Under the pieces are notes generated by a model. The model was not told the origin of the DNA. It saw nothing but the letters and a program-made list of their open reading frames with translations, and ran no database searches. DNA of 64,000 nt. Origin: Micropterix aruncella. Taxonomy: Eukaryota > Arthropoda > Insecta > Lepidoptera > Micropterigidae. Made by a program: the position numbers and the translations under genes. The DNA is taken from NCBI GenBank assembly GCA_944548615.1, contig OX155973.1, forward strand, positions 852,561-916,560. Direction: 5' to 3'. Below are positions 11,596 through 22,469 of this stretch, piece by piece. How positions within the stretch are numbered: position 1 is the first letter of the stretch; each line of letters opens with the position of its first letter.

Positions 11596-11793
11596 CTGGA
11601 ATGCTCTAGACAGTCTGTTGTTGGTCCGGAGAGGCGAAGGACTACTCAGTTCGCTGTTGATGCCCTCCGGTCCGCTGAGCCTGAAGGAAGCCGGCGTTGC
11701 GGCACGCGTCACGTAGTCCAACCGCTTAAACGCTTCACCGAAACCCCCGCACACATAAGACTGGCCGTCCTCCAGTTCCTCCAGTTTCAAAAT
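11596..11793 (-). CDS. DCLK: Doublecortin-like kinase, coding exon 3 (end of DCX domain 1 and inter-domain linker)
   Basis: This exon of 198 bases encodes residues 105-170 in phase 0, between a TTTATTAG acceptor and a CAG/GTATGG donor. It begins ILKLEELEDGQSYVCGG and continues GEAFKRLDY, the end of DCX domain 1. The rest is a Ser/Pro/Asn-rich linker of about 39 residues with no recognised motif, as expected between tandem DCX domains. A broken LINE reverse transcriptase fragment (11165-11510, same strand) starts about 85 bases beyond the donor. Confidence 0.9.
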
Positions 11794-11799
11794 CTAATA

Positions 11800-13340
11800 A
11801 ACATTACAAAAAGGCTAGAGTTACGACTTTCTCGTTGAGAGTTTAATAATAAGTGGGTTAGTTAAAAAGTTAGTCGCACTCCTTTAGCCGCACAGATTTT
11901 TGTGAACACTTATGGCAACACTGCACTCTTCGTCAGTTTGCTTAATTGACAGTGGAACCAATTTGACGGGCCGGAAGTTGCCTGTCGTTAAACAAACTTT
12001 AGGAGATTAAAAAAAAACTCATGACAACTCATGTTCACAATAAAATAGTTATATTTTTGTGACATTTATTACATTTATTGAAAAGTTCTTTCGAACTTGA
12101 TATTTTTATTATTAAATCTCTTGTTTTTATGTCACGGCAAGGACACCAAGAGGGTCATTTTTATTGGGCCGTGCAATACGGCTATTTCTCATCTGACAGC
12201 TCAAAACGTCATAGCTTTTATGCGATTTTTTAAAGAAATGCTCGTAGATTTGGAACAATGATTATGAAACAACTCAAAACCTGAGTGCAACAGGTTCCTG
12301 AAGCATAACATGCCACGCAAATTTTGATTTTTGTTACAGTTTTCCGAATTTTAGAATCTGTATTTTATGTGTAAATGAAGTTTTTAATACAAATGGCAGA
12401 AACCCTATATAATAATAATAATAATATACTCTTTATTTGCTCTTAAAAATGTTACAAAAAGGCGAGTTTATTGCCATGTAACGATCCTAAGTATTGTACA
12501 TGCCAGTCAGCAAATGAATTGAATTCTAGTGAAATGCACTGACGTTGATACAGCCATTGTTCCACCTCGTGCAGTGCTGAATTAGCACAAATTTTAACTA
12601 CTTTGTCAAATCAATTACATTGAACAACATTTTTTACTCGGAATATTTTGGATTGCGTCATTTTTCGGCCTTTATAAGGCGGCGAAAATAGCACCAGAGG
12701 ATCGTTTCTCGAATGATCACTCCCCCCAAGACAGTGGCGGAATCACCCGGCACTACTCTCACGAGTTAGGTCAACGGGTCCGACCATTTTGGGTACCTCT
12801 TCCTTCCTTCCTCATATCGAGACGAGCAAGCATCAGTGTGAACTCCTACAGACTCCAGCCGTATCTCATATGAGATACTCCGAGCACAAACTATAATCCT
12901 TATCCATGCACCCTCGTAACTTCAGGCAGATAGCTACCCCGTTCGCGTCAACCCCTGACATAGTCGGGAAGCGTTAACAAACTGGCAATATAAATTACTA
13001 TAAATTCCTTCTGATACAATAAATACCTTCTGATATACATTCAATTGACTTTCAATGCAGAGATAACCCGCAAGTTGACACCACCTCCTCACATCGAACA
13101 ACTTGGAGTCTAGTGAAGGGTGGCCCGTCCAGCCACATGGCAATGTCTTACAACTAACGTAATCACAGTAATACATGCGCGCATTGTGGATATAAAGATT
13201 ATTACATTTGCATAAAACACAGATCAGTAAAGGTATATAAAACTTAAGGTATATAAATAAAAATACAGAATGCCCGAGAAAAAATTGGGAGAGGAAGAGG
13301 AAAGGGAAGAACTGGTTACTTCTTAGAAAGGTAATATTCT
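11800..13340. other. Intergenic-like intronic sequence, no gene seen
   Basis: AT-rich DCLK intron sequence with a short AAT microsatellite (12411-12425) and, at 12650-12960, a moderately GC-rich block that looks like an old repeat. No convincing coding region, RNA gene or hairpin was found. Confidence 0.5.
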
Positions 13341-13344
13341 TTGG

Positions 13345-13930
13345 TTAAACAGTCTACCCTAGACAACGGCGGCTCCAACGTCGCCGAAGCGTCGGATGCT
13401 ACAAAATTCACGCGGTAAATTCATTTTTTATCTTATTTATAATGTCAAACAACCGCGATAGTTTCCGATTTCTTTGAGGTGAGTCTTAAATAATGGTAAA
13501 GAAGGCGAGTTTCGTATATTTGCTGGGAGATCGTTCCAGAGTCTTGCACCATGCACTATATATGGGGGCCCCCACAATTCTCCCCTTAAGTAGCATGCCC
13601 ATCATATTTTCTAATGCTGCATAATGAGGTCGTGCTCTGCTACATCATATTTTCTACTGCTTTCTGCTGAATAATTATCAAACCGCAGAGGTCGTATTTG
13701 GTCGAACAAGGTTCAATATCTTTGTTTATTTTGCCTGACTTATCGAAACACAGTACTCCATCTATAATCCGGCACTTCACTTCTCCAGCCCTGCCAGTAA
13801 TCTGGCGTTTTGATACAGGCTACGAAGCTCGGTAATTTCGACTGCTTGTGGCGGGGTCAATGACCGATGTGCAAGATGTATGTGTCTACTTTGTCTGCTT
13901 TACTCCAGTCTAGTACAAGTTTTGCTAGCT
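13345..13930 (-). pseudogene. LINE 3' end continuing into the foldback-repeat arm
   Basis: On the minus strand the C-terminal peptide ARLWNDLPANIRNSPSLPLF, then KTHLKEIGNYRGCL, is a LINE polymerase end (13450-13560). Just after it the DNA is one arm of the foldback repeat found at 32625, 40030, 41945, 42930 and 47104. Upstream sequence to about 13930 is degenerate with stops. Confidence 0.6.
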
Positions 13931-14790
13931 CGCTGACTTCCTGTATTTTATGTATTTTCAGTGTATCAGTGTAATTTTATGTATTTACAGTGCTGGGAGT
14001 TTAAAATGTCTGTTTTAATTACTGCTCGTGTATAAAAACAAGATTTTGAAACAGCTTGAAAAAGGTGGAACGTTAGTTTGTGTCACTATAGAATTGAAGT
14101 TTGTAGTGCTAAAGTTCTTGACATAAGAAAGAACAGTGACAAGATAAAAACTTTCTTTTTAAAAAAACTTAAAAGTGCGCAGAAAACACATCAATTGTGT
14201 GTATGTGCTAATGTGGTGTATAATATAGTAATACATAGATATATGTATACAACAAAACATAGCTTCTGCCGCTTAAATGAATCATTATTAGTGATCTGAA
14301 TCCGGCAGTGCTCTGCTCCGATATCTGCCGGATTACCGAGACACCACTGTGGTAACAAAATTAAGTGGCTAATTGGTTAAATTTTTGGTAATTACCAGTG
14401 GCGATGTTGTTGTCATCTGATCATAGCCCACCCCCAATATTTTCCTTTGACATGCTCCAATTCTACCCCCCTTTGCCCCCCCCCCCCCCACTATATGTCA
14501 GCTTTATAACCACCACCGAGAAGGAAGGAGCTGGATCCCTCAGCTTAGTGTTAAAAGAGAAAACAAGAGCATGTGGTCGGCAGGCTGGACTTCCTACCTC
14601 TCTACCAATAAGTGATATTTTTCGCCATTAGTTAATTGCTAATCCGTCATCACTGGACACACGCACTGGTCATAGACTTTCATCTTAAGGCTCTGCAGTA
14701 TTTGTGATGAGAAGAAGTTAATGTACAGCATACGGCAATATGAAAGGGAGAGAAAGTAAATGTGGGATAATATAATAAAAACTTCAATAC

Positions 14791-14890
14791 CTTTTTACCC
14801 TCGAGTGTGTAAATAGTCCTAACTCCACTTGGTAACGTTACATTGTCAGATAAGACTCTCGTTAGATCAGCTGTAAGACTGTCAAAGGAT
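14791..14890 (-). CDS. DCLK: Doublecortin-like kinase, coding exon 2 (core of DCX domain 1)
   Basis: This exon of 100 bases completes Arg71 and encodes residues 72-104. It starts after a TTTTCAG acceptor and ends AAG before GTATTG. The peptide contains [17 protein letters not shown] and [12 protein letters not shown], the second half of a first DCX domain, which binds between microtubule protofilaments. The phase is 2 on entry and 0 on exit, matching its neighbours. A Helitron begins only 76 bases upstream of the acceptor (14967-15474) yet leaves the acceptor and its pyrimidine tract intact. Confidence 0.92.
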
Positions 14891-14966
14891 CTGAAAATTA
14901 TATAAAATAAACAATAAGCAAAAATCGATTGAATCAAAAATCTCAATTGTAATACAACATTATTAA

Positions 14967-15474
14967 TCTATACTAATATTATAAAGAGGTAAAGTTTGTG
15001 AGGTTGTAGGGAATAATCTCTGGATCTACTAAACCGATTTTGAAAATTCTTTTACCAATAGAAACGTTATTTGTGAGTGTCATAGGCTATATATTAATCC
15101 GAAAAATGAAAAGACTTTTTCGTGGTAGTCGGATTTGCAAAGTAGAAAGTCAGAGAAAAAAACTCTTGGAACTCCTGAAAGACAATATATTTTGGTACCA
15201 AATAATAACATTACATCTAATATAGTATACAGAGAAGTTTTGAACAATTAAAATAAACATAATTTATTTAATCATAATCATTTCATTCACTCATTTGAAA
15301 CCCGGTAATATAGCCAAATCGGCATGCAAATACATACATACGCAATAAAAATATAACCCTCCTTTTGGCAGTCAGGAAATAAATCATAGCACTCAGTACT
15401 AACCGAACCACACTCATAATTTCATCACAAGTAAAAATATTTACTGCCCAACGAAGTGGGCACGGGTCAGCTAG
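14967..15474 (+). mobile_element. Non-autonomous Helitron
   Basis: It begins TCTATACTAATATTATAAAG after an A and ends CTAG before a T, the Helitron 5'-TC...CTRR-3' signature with A/T target. A short hairpin GCCCA/TGGGC lies just before the 3' end. A second copy is at 51151-51875. There is no helicase. Confidence 0.9.
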
Positions 15475-16302
15475 TATCTTATAAAGGGAACCGTGTAACG
15501 AATCGAATGTCAATAGACATTGTTGACTGATTCTTTGCATAGTGCCAAAGTGAATGATACTTTGCACAAGTGCCACAACTGGGTATACCAACTCTATGCT
15601 TGTATGGACAAATCGGACATAAAGATGCATGACTGCATGATTAAGAGTCCGCTAAAGTTGTACTTCTTCATGCAAAATGCCAATGAAAATTACTTTCGAA
15701 TAAAAAATTGCAGTGTCATAAAACTTAGCATAATAAACGAATACAACGGAGATGTCATGGAATTCACCCACCGGATTTAGGCTCATCGAAATATTATAAC
15801 GCTTCTGAGGAGTGAGCGGTGGCTCCGGACTAACGGCCGGCTGTGGTAGGTTTAGGACAGCTGTCTTGCCACATATAAGCGTTCACCTTACCACCCACTC
15901 ACCACTCCCCCTTCAAAGCCATAGAATTTGAGATGCGGAAATTGCAGTTTTAGTTAGTTTTCTAGGAAAGAGACAATTATTTTCCTGGAGGTGAACAGTG
16001 AAGCCGTTCCCGGTGACGGCATTTGCAAAATCATGGTATTTATTTAATTTGAACTCATGGTCTTTTGGAATATTTGATTCCCATGGAACAGTTAATTCTA
16101 CGATAAGGGCCATCTTCCGAGATCGACAGTAAAGAGTTATATTTGCAAGCAGGGCTGTGCATCAGTGGCGGCCTCTTCCTATAAGCCGAAAAGCCCGGCT
16201 TGCCTGTTCTTCGTAATTAACAATTAAATAAATGAGTAATACAAATCGTAAAAAAACAATTAAATAAATTAATTTGCTAGCGCCTACGAGTGCTATCTAG
16301 CG

Positions 16303-16790
16303 CAGCGTTCCGCAAAGTGTGTGCCGCGGCACACTGGTGTACCATGGCCAATAGTTGGTGTGCGCAGAAAAATTTACAAGTTTTGTGAAGATAATGCAAC
16401 CTACTCAGCTGAGAGCTACGCGAGCGAAGTGCTTCGTTGCACGCTTTATAGCGCACTTTCAAAGTGTGCTATTGCAAATCTTTTACCATTTGCCACCACT
16501 TACTTATGCAAATTGGGGTTTTCACCTCTCACTACGATTAAATTAAAAAAAAGAGAACGCCTGAGGACGATCGGCGAAGAGAAGAGAGCAGCCTTATCAA
16601 CGATTGCTCCAAATTTTGATCTCTGTGCTCAGTTAAGCAGGCTCATATTTCTCATTAAACATCTTTGCATATTATATTGATTTTATTAATAAATAAATAT
16701 TAAAAATTCATTGGTTTTTTCTTTGGTGTACCTCTAGAATTTCTTGATTTGGTAGGTGTACCTTGAACACAAAAAGTTTGCGGAACACTG
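16303..16790 (+). mobile_element. hAT-like element 2, internally deleted, with 8-bp target duplication
   Basis: The ends are CAGCGTTCCGCAAA and TTTGCGGAACACTG, and ATCTAGCG is duplicated at 16295-16302 and 16791-16798. The internal frame ending at 16680 encodes [39 protein letters not shown] and [13 protein letters not shown], the C-terminal dimerisation region of hAT/ZBED-type transposases. The catalytic core is missing, so it must have moved with an enzyme supplied elsewhere. Confidence 0.9.
16420..16680 (+). pseudogene. hAT transposase C-terminal remnant
   Basis: The conserved block [20 protein letters not shown] and KKRERLR match the hAT C-terminal domain. Upstream residues are not transposase-like, consistent with an internal deletion. 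Confidence 0.75.
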
Positions 16791-17096
16791 ATCTAGCGGA
16801 CGCAGTTCGCTCCACGCGGCGAAATTCGCGGCACGCCGCGCCGTCGATAAAGACAGCGTGCGATTGCTGCAATGTACCGATGTGTCATTTCGCTCGTTCG
16901 CACATATGGGCTTTCAATACGGCTTTCAAAATCAGTGTACCTCTCACTATAACCAGTGGCAAATTACGCAAAACAATTATATGTATATAGAGGACTTTAC
17001 TATGCAAGCCAAAGCCAGGCATGCCCATGACAAGCGAAAGTGTCAAATTATCGCAACGTGAGAGCAACTTCACTTCACTGTAGTTAGTTGGTTGGT

Positions 17097-17499
17097 ATTA
17101 TTGCAGTATAGGAACCTCTTCTAGATTGTTGATTTTTTAACGTCACCAGACTATATTGACCACACTGATTCCGAATCTGCAATAATATTTATTCGGTCTC
17201 AATAAATAAGCGAGATATAGGCATTCACAAAAGCGTCAAACCCATACATTTGGTAGGTTAGGTTTTTTTTAATTTTAAATAATACATAAACACCTATTTG
17301 GCGGTGGGTTAGATTAGTTTTTTTAAAAACAACCTTAAAAACTGAGTTTAAAAAAACTTCTTTTTTTTAATGTGAATTTGGTCTTGAAATTTTATGCGTC
17401 CGAAGCTTTTTTCTGTCACATTTATAATTACAATGATCGAATCTAGTAGTATTTCTTTGTTTTGTCGATTTCTGAGAAAGGTTCCTATACTGCAATAAT
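17097..17499. mobile_element. MITE with perfect 21-bp terminal inverted repeats
   Basis: The termini are ATTATTGCAGTATAGGAACC and the complement GGTTCCTATACTGCAATAAT. The AT-rich body has no coding frame. Related pieces lie at 28109-28165/28690-28865 and 32880-33021/33339-33378, each split by another insertion. Confidence 0.85.
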
Positions 17500-18823
17500 T
17501 CCTCTTTGAGTTTTGAGCTAAAGAAGTTACTAATTTCTGGACCTAAACCTACACCCGATCTGTGTATTTCTCAGACAAGTAAATCGCATAAAAGACAATT
17601 TAATAGATAAATGTACAAAACTCACTGGGTTGGATACTCCCATTCCAGTAAATTGTTTTGTTACTGCTGTATTTTTTTTCAAACGACTTAAATGTTTGGA
17701 ATTCGTCCGGTTATGATGAACTAAATAATTTAGCCGGCGCGATAAAAAGCAGTAAATTTTAAATTGAAGATTGAAGAGGAAAGAGGTAGCACTTTTTTTT
17801 ACTATATTTTTTTTAATTAAAAAACACAAAAAGGTATGTTGGGCTTGCCCCATTCACCAACCCCGGGCACGCCACTGCTGTGCATCTGAGACTTTCAGGG
17901 AATTTATACTGCTTAGAGACCGAATCAACCTCCGGAATCCAATCTGAAGCTTTCTCAATTATTGAGAAAGGTTTTGTAGTGAAATGTTTTTTGCCTTTAG
18001 AGCCATCCCGCACAAACTGTATTGGGGGTTTGGAGGGTAGTGTCAAACCCTTGTTGGCACGAGCCACTGAGAGGCTAATTGCCTCTCGAATAACAGCAAG
18101 GACTTTGTTGTAGCGGTAAGTGTACCGTCCTTGATCTAAGACGACCTTGCAGCCAGCTAGAATATGTCTGCAATGAGTCTTTTTTTCCTGACTCTTTCAA
18201 CTTATTTTGGTATAGACCCTGTTGATCGACGATATTGAGAAATCTAGAGGATTTCCTACGTCGAAATATGGGAAATCCTTGTATTTATTTATGTTCCCTT
18301 CAATTATTTTATTTATTTATGTTCCCTTCAATATGTAAATGATTGATAGTTACTCTATTTGTTTTTCTGCCATTCTGTTTTCTTTCTGTTTCATGCGTTC
18401 AACGGACTTGAAAAAATATGGATTGTATCTTGACAATAATAGTAAAAAAATGTGGTCATCTGGTTTTCTTTCATGGTTCTTTTTTTTCAGTACAAGTCAT
18501 AGAATTTGTTGAAAACAAAACATTATATTATAAAATATACATACTTATTGTACAATTATTGTCTTTTGAAGTTCAGTATTGGTACGGAATGTATTTAACT
18601 TGAATAAACACTTTTGATTTGATTTGATTAAAGTTCGACCCCTCCATATATTCCTACAGACGACGCTTGACTTGCCTCTTTCTCGCTCGCTTTATCTGTT
18701 TCCGTATGCAATCGGAATATTGTATAACTATTATAGTATATATTATATTAAACAAAAAAAATATATTTATGAAATTAAATGAGATATAATATATATGGGA
18801 GATATATGAATACAGTTATGAGG

Positions 18824-19317
18824 TTAATGAGATAATAATAACAATAATAAGTAATATAATTTAATAACGTTAGTTACTAACGACTCACAGTGCTCCCTCG
18901 TCGAGTGTAATAGCCATAATGTTACCAGTCTTTTGTAGTGAGCGTCATTTTGAATAATTGTAGCTTGGCCTAATTGCGTGGTAAATATGTTATGGAGTTT
19001 TTTCGCTAGGTAAATATAGTGTCTTTGTCCAAAGGTCGTTCTCATTTTTGATTGTACATGTCTGTCTTTATGTCTTGTGTCGTGTCTATGGGCGTTACTG
19101 GTCGGCTTGACGTTGTCCCGTTGGAGTTTTTCCTGTAGCATATCAAGACCTGCCGTATATATAGCTGTCTTGCATCCAACACCATAAAATCCCTGTAGAG
19201 CTGGTCACTGGAGTAGCGGTATGCTTCCTGGCTATAACCCTAATCAAGGCCTTTTGGGCTTTGTATCAGAGGATCCAGATTTGTTTTGGCCATACCACCC
19301 CAGCCTAGTTGTCCGTA
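18824..19317 (-). pseudogene. LINE reverse transcriptase C-terminal fragment
   Basis: Two frames give LGWGGMAKTNLDPLIQSPKG, YSSDQLYRDFMVLDARQLYI and then HRHDTRHKDRHVQSKMRTTF, GQRHYIYLAKKLHN. This is the jockey-like connector and tail. A frameshift separates the halves. The 3' end has an A/T microsatellite near 18830-18850. Confidence 0.65.
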
Positions 19318-19957
19318 AATAAAATACAAACGGAGCTGCCATGGAATTCACCGACCAAAAATCGGGCCCATCATATATAATTATTACACTTCTGGGAGGT
19401 GAAGGGTGGATTCCGGACTTACGACCGGCGGTGGTAGGTTTAGGACAGCTGTCTTGCCACATGTGAGCGTTCACCTTACCACCCATTCACTCCCCCCTTC
19501 GAAGCCATAGAATTTGAGATGCAGAAATCGCGGTTTTAGATATTTTTTCTAGAAAGGAGTTGATTATTTTCCTGGAGAGACCAAGATCTTTAAAAAGGTG
19601 AAACAGCGCCTACTTCCACCGCGAAGGGGTGAACAGTGAAGCCGTTCCGGGTGACGGCATTTGCGAGGTCATGGTATTTATTTAATTTGTACTCGTGGTC
19701 TTTTGGGATATTTGATTCCCATGGAACAGTAAACTCTACGATAAGGACCATCTTCCGAGATAGAGAGTAAAGAGTTATATCTGGACGCAGGGCTGTGCAT
19801 CCGAGACTTTCAGGGAATTTATACTGCTTAGAGACCGAATCGACCTCCATAATCCAATCTGAAGCTTTCTCGATTATTGAAAAAGGTTTTGCAGTGAGAT
19901 GTTTTTTGCCTTTAGAGCCAACCCGCACAAACTGTATTGGGGGTTTGGAGGATACTA
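19318..19957 (-). mobile_element. RLE-type LINE 3' fragment, copy 4
   Basis: It encodes SIIEKASDWIMEVDSVSKQY, the LRPD...ELT-like endonuclease segment (here EFTVPW) and RNGFTVH, then diverges. The 3' end matches copies 1, 2 and 5. The 5' end is truncated at about 19957. Confidence 0.75.
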
Positions 19958-20035
19958 GTATACTAGATATAGAAATATAATAGTTGTCCGTATATTAGAA
20001 ACTTAAAATATAAAATATTGTGCTGCATATTAAAA

Positions 20036-20152
20036 TTGGAGCCAGAGAGGTGACGTTGAGGGGTAAAAACATGGCGTGGCCGTGGCCTTTTCGACCTCAG
20101 TTAATCCAAAACTCGGTTAATCGGGGCTCGGATAACTGCGGCCCTACCGTAT
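20036..20152. repeat. Pogo-like MITE fragment
   Basis: It shares GGTGACGTTGRGGGGTARAAAC, GGCCGTGGCCTTTTCGACC and CTCGGATAACYGC with the element at 35802-35937. The left end is degraded. Confidence 0.55.
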
Positions 20153-20651
20153 ATTTTTATTTCTTTATTTTGTTTAATACTCCAGAAATTATATTGTCTA
20201 TAATATCAATTTCAATTTCTTTTGATAAATAGGTGAAATTATTTTTAAAAATCCAGGTGTCTATCAAGACAAATCCAAATATACAGAGTTTAAAACCAAA
20301 CTCGTGGGTAGGTGTGCGTTTTTGAAACCAATACCAAATTTAAGTGTAGAAAACGTCATATTGCTGTCTGATTTTAAAAGGAATGGACATCACCAATGAA
20401 AAGAGCACGGAAAGTTTTATTAGAATTCACTTCTAACTCAGTTTTGACCTGGGAAGCCATTGTAGGCCATTGATATTGAGGTACTCAAATATAATAGAGG
20501 GAAAATGTCTACATTCAATCTATCAACAGTTTTTTTTAACAAATCAACATGTCTGATATAATAAAATTGTAAAATTAACATCACCGAAAATTTAGTACGG
20601 ATTCCAACTACGACGACAAACAGGCGTCCGTGGCCGTGTTGTAGCGTCCGT

Positions 20652-20800
20652 AGCCACGTTTACACCGGTTCTCCTCGTTGTTACCGAAGTTAAGCGGTAT
20701 AAGCAATATTCAGGCGGTCACCTATCCCAGTATTGACCGAGGGTCAATCCTGGGATGGGTGACCGCCAGAGTGTTTGACTGTGTGATGCTACAAATGCCC
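20652..20800 (+). repeat. 5S rRNA-derived sequence with internal palindrome (SINE3-like)
   Basis: CACCGGTTCTCCTCGTTG, then ACCGAAGTTAAGCGG match the 5' half of 5S rRNA, including its A-box region. CTGGGATGGGTGACCGCC matches the C-box half. Between them lies an inverted copy (GGCGGTCACCTATCCCAG, 20713-20730) that pairs with 20749-20766, so no functional 5S rRNA could form. The tail region to about 20870 ends in an A-rich run. Confidence 0.7.
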
Positions 20801-21809
20801 ACCTAGAAGATAGTGCCAATAGGCAACAAGGCGGGTTCCATGAAAAGGTATATTCCTTGTGGGTAAAAAAAAATAATTAAAAAAAGGTGGTTTGTTTCTA
20901 CCTACTAAATTTTGCAATATCTAAGTTGTTGAATAAAAAGCTAAACGGCTAATATTCAGTGCCTATAAGAATACAATAATTCTTTTGTATTTTTACAAAG
21001 GTTTAAATGAGTTTTTTAATAAAAAAATATGATTCTATAAATGTATGATTCTAGGATAATTTGGTATCTTCAAAATTTTAGAATAAAGTAGCTACCCCCA
21101 TCCTTGTAATTATTAATTGTAAATACCATTGCAATATAAAGTTTAAAAAAATTATTAAAATAAAATGAAAACCTAAGAGCGGGTATATCATGCTCTTTCG
21201 GCAGGCAATATACGATTTCTGTTGGTACCACCTCGATACAGGTTATTCCTAGTGAGGTGGAAAACCACAAACTATTATTTCTGAATGTCTTTCCGAGTTA
21301 GGTAAATTAAAAAACTGTTTAATTAATTATGAAATATTAGGCTAAGAGAATGTTTTTGTAATTAAATGTATTTTCTATGGACTTAAATAAATAAATAAAT
21401 AAAATAAAAAATAAAAAAGGTAGGTTAAAATCATTGTATTTTCGCAAAAAAAAATTATTAAGATCGTTTAGCTTTCTATATTACATTACATTTTCGTCAT
21501 GTCTAATTGACGGCTAAGAACCACTCTTGGACAAGTCAAAATAATTGTATAAGGTAGTAAGTCTTGTTACTACTCTTTACTTAACATACATAGCTAGTCA
21601 AGAATTTAGATTGTCAAAATATACTTGATTGTCAGACTACTAGATTGTCAAAATATAAATATAAATAATCAAAATATAAGTTACCTGTATAGCGCTGATT
21701 TATTTTTTACAAGTGCCTTACATAACCGAGGTTATCGAGTAAATTGCCTGTTTTTACATGACTGCCTAACAAAATAATTTATAAAATAACAAAAAAATTC
21801 GACCTGACT

Positions 21810-22069
21810 AGTCGACCTGTCGAAGACTATATGCAAAGACTCTCAGAAAGAGGTTACCGCAAGGTATAACGGACGATCAATTGTGCGCTGGCAGCTTAGA
21901 AGGAGGACGAGACTCTTGTGGAGGCGATAGTGGTGGACCTCTGCAAGTGACGATAGCTGACAACCAATGCCTCTTCAACATAATCGCCGTTACCAGTATT
22001 GGAAAGAGCCCTTGCGGAAGTGCCAAGGGACCTGGCATATACACTGCCGCGAAGAGTCATGTGAAATAA
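21810..22069 (+). pseudogene. Trypsin-like serine protease C-terminal fragment
   Basis: The frame encodes the C-terminal part of a chymotrypsin-fold (S1) serine protease. From 21810, after an AG that could be an acceptor, it reads CRRLYAKTLRKRLPQGITDD, then QLCAG and the catalytic serine motif DSCGGDSGGPL. The Asp six residues before the active Ser (position 189 in chymotrypsin numbering) and the glycines in VTSIG and GPGIYT predict cleavage after Arg/Lys. It stops at AAKSHVK, before the usual terminal Trp-containing helix. No His or Asp triad segments are visible upstream. It lies antisense in DCLK intron 1 and is either the last exon of a gene with distant exons or a broken copy. Confidence 0.72.
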
Positions 22070-22163
22070 ATGGCGTTTTAGGAGTACCCTATGTCTACCG
22101 ACGGAAAATTGTCCAAAAATTCACGGGGATTTGCCAAAAGGGAAACTATCACAATTTTGTATA

Positions 22164-22469
22164 ATGTCGGAACAAGAGACTGTATGCTGTATTCAACATA
22201 TCCCCATGAGCAACAACACGAGATCATCAAAAAACCAGGATAAATCCAATAATGCATCTTCTACATCACCGCCTACTACAACAACTACCAATAAGTCACC
22301 GGTCATCTCTACAATAGCTCCAGAAAAATCTATAACATCGCCACAAGCCATAACTACAGATTTCATAAATGACAGTGTGGAAAAACGAACTAAATCCGAA
22401 AAAAATAGCTCTGCAATATTGAGTACAAATTTAACAATGACAGCCATTGCTGTGTTGGCGATTAATTAA
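22164..22469 (+). CDS. Thr/Ser-rich reading frame with hydrophobic C-terminus, possible mucin-like or GPI-anchored tail
   Basis: The open frame from ATG 22164 encodes about 101 residues. It has two cysteines near the start, then a Ser/Thr/Pro/Asn-rich stretch (SSTSPPTTTTTNKSP) with several N-x-S/T sites. The C-terminus is short and hydrophobic (NLTMTAIAVLAIN). That pattern fits an O-glycosylated stalk with a GPI-attachment signal, although the tail is short. It lies about 95 bases after the protease fragment in another frame, so the two could be exons of one membrane-tethered protease or may be unrelated. No family is recognised. Confidence 0.3.
   Translation: MSEQETVCCIQHIPMSNNTRSSKNQDKSNNASSTSPPTTTTTNKSPVISTIAPEKSITSPQAITTDFINDSVEKRTKSEKNSSAILSTNLTMTAIAVLAIN

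Larger units (their letters stand above)
16163..17877 (-). mobile_element. hAT-like element 1, with 8-bp target duplication
   Basis: The ends are CAGTGGCG and CGCCACTG. CTGTGCAT is duplicated exactly on both sides (16155-16162 and 17878-17885), the 8-bp signature of hAT. The outer sequence matches the element at 34238-34989 in opposite orientation. Removing two internal insertions (16303-16790 and 17097-17499) leaves about 0.8 kb, the length of that other copy. Confidence 0.88.
15750..18182 (-). mobile_element. RLE-type LINE 3' fragment, copy 3, split by a hAT-like insertion
   Basis: The LINE spans 15750-16162 and 17886-18182, with the gap filled by the element at 16163-17877. It reaches further 5' than the other copies: it encodes HCRHILAGCKVVLDQGRYTY, where H-x4-C fits the end of a CCHC knuckle before the endonuclease. 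FVRDGSKGKKH and the endonuclease segment follow. Knuckle plus RLE is the C-terminal layout of R2/CRE-type LINEs. Confidence 0.72.

Noticed and set aside
20652..20800. Functional 5S rRNA gene
   Set aside because: The inverted insertion in the middle prevents the normal fold and the 5' end is diverged.
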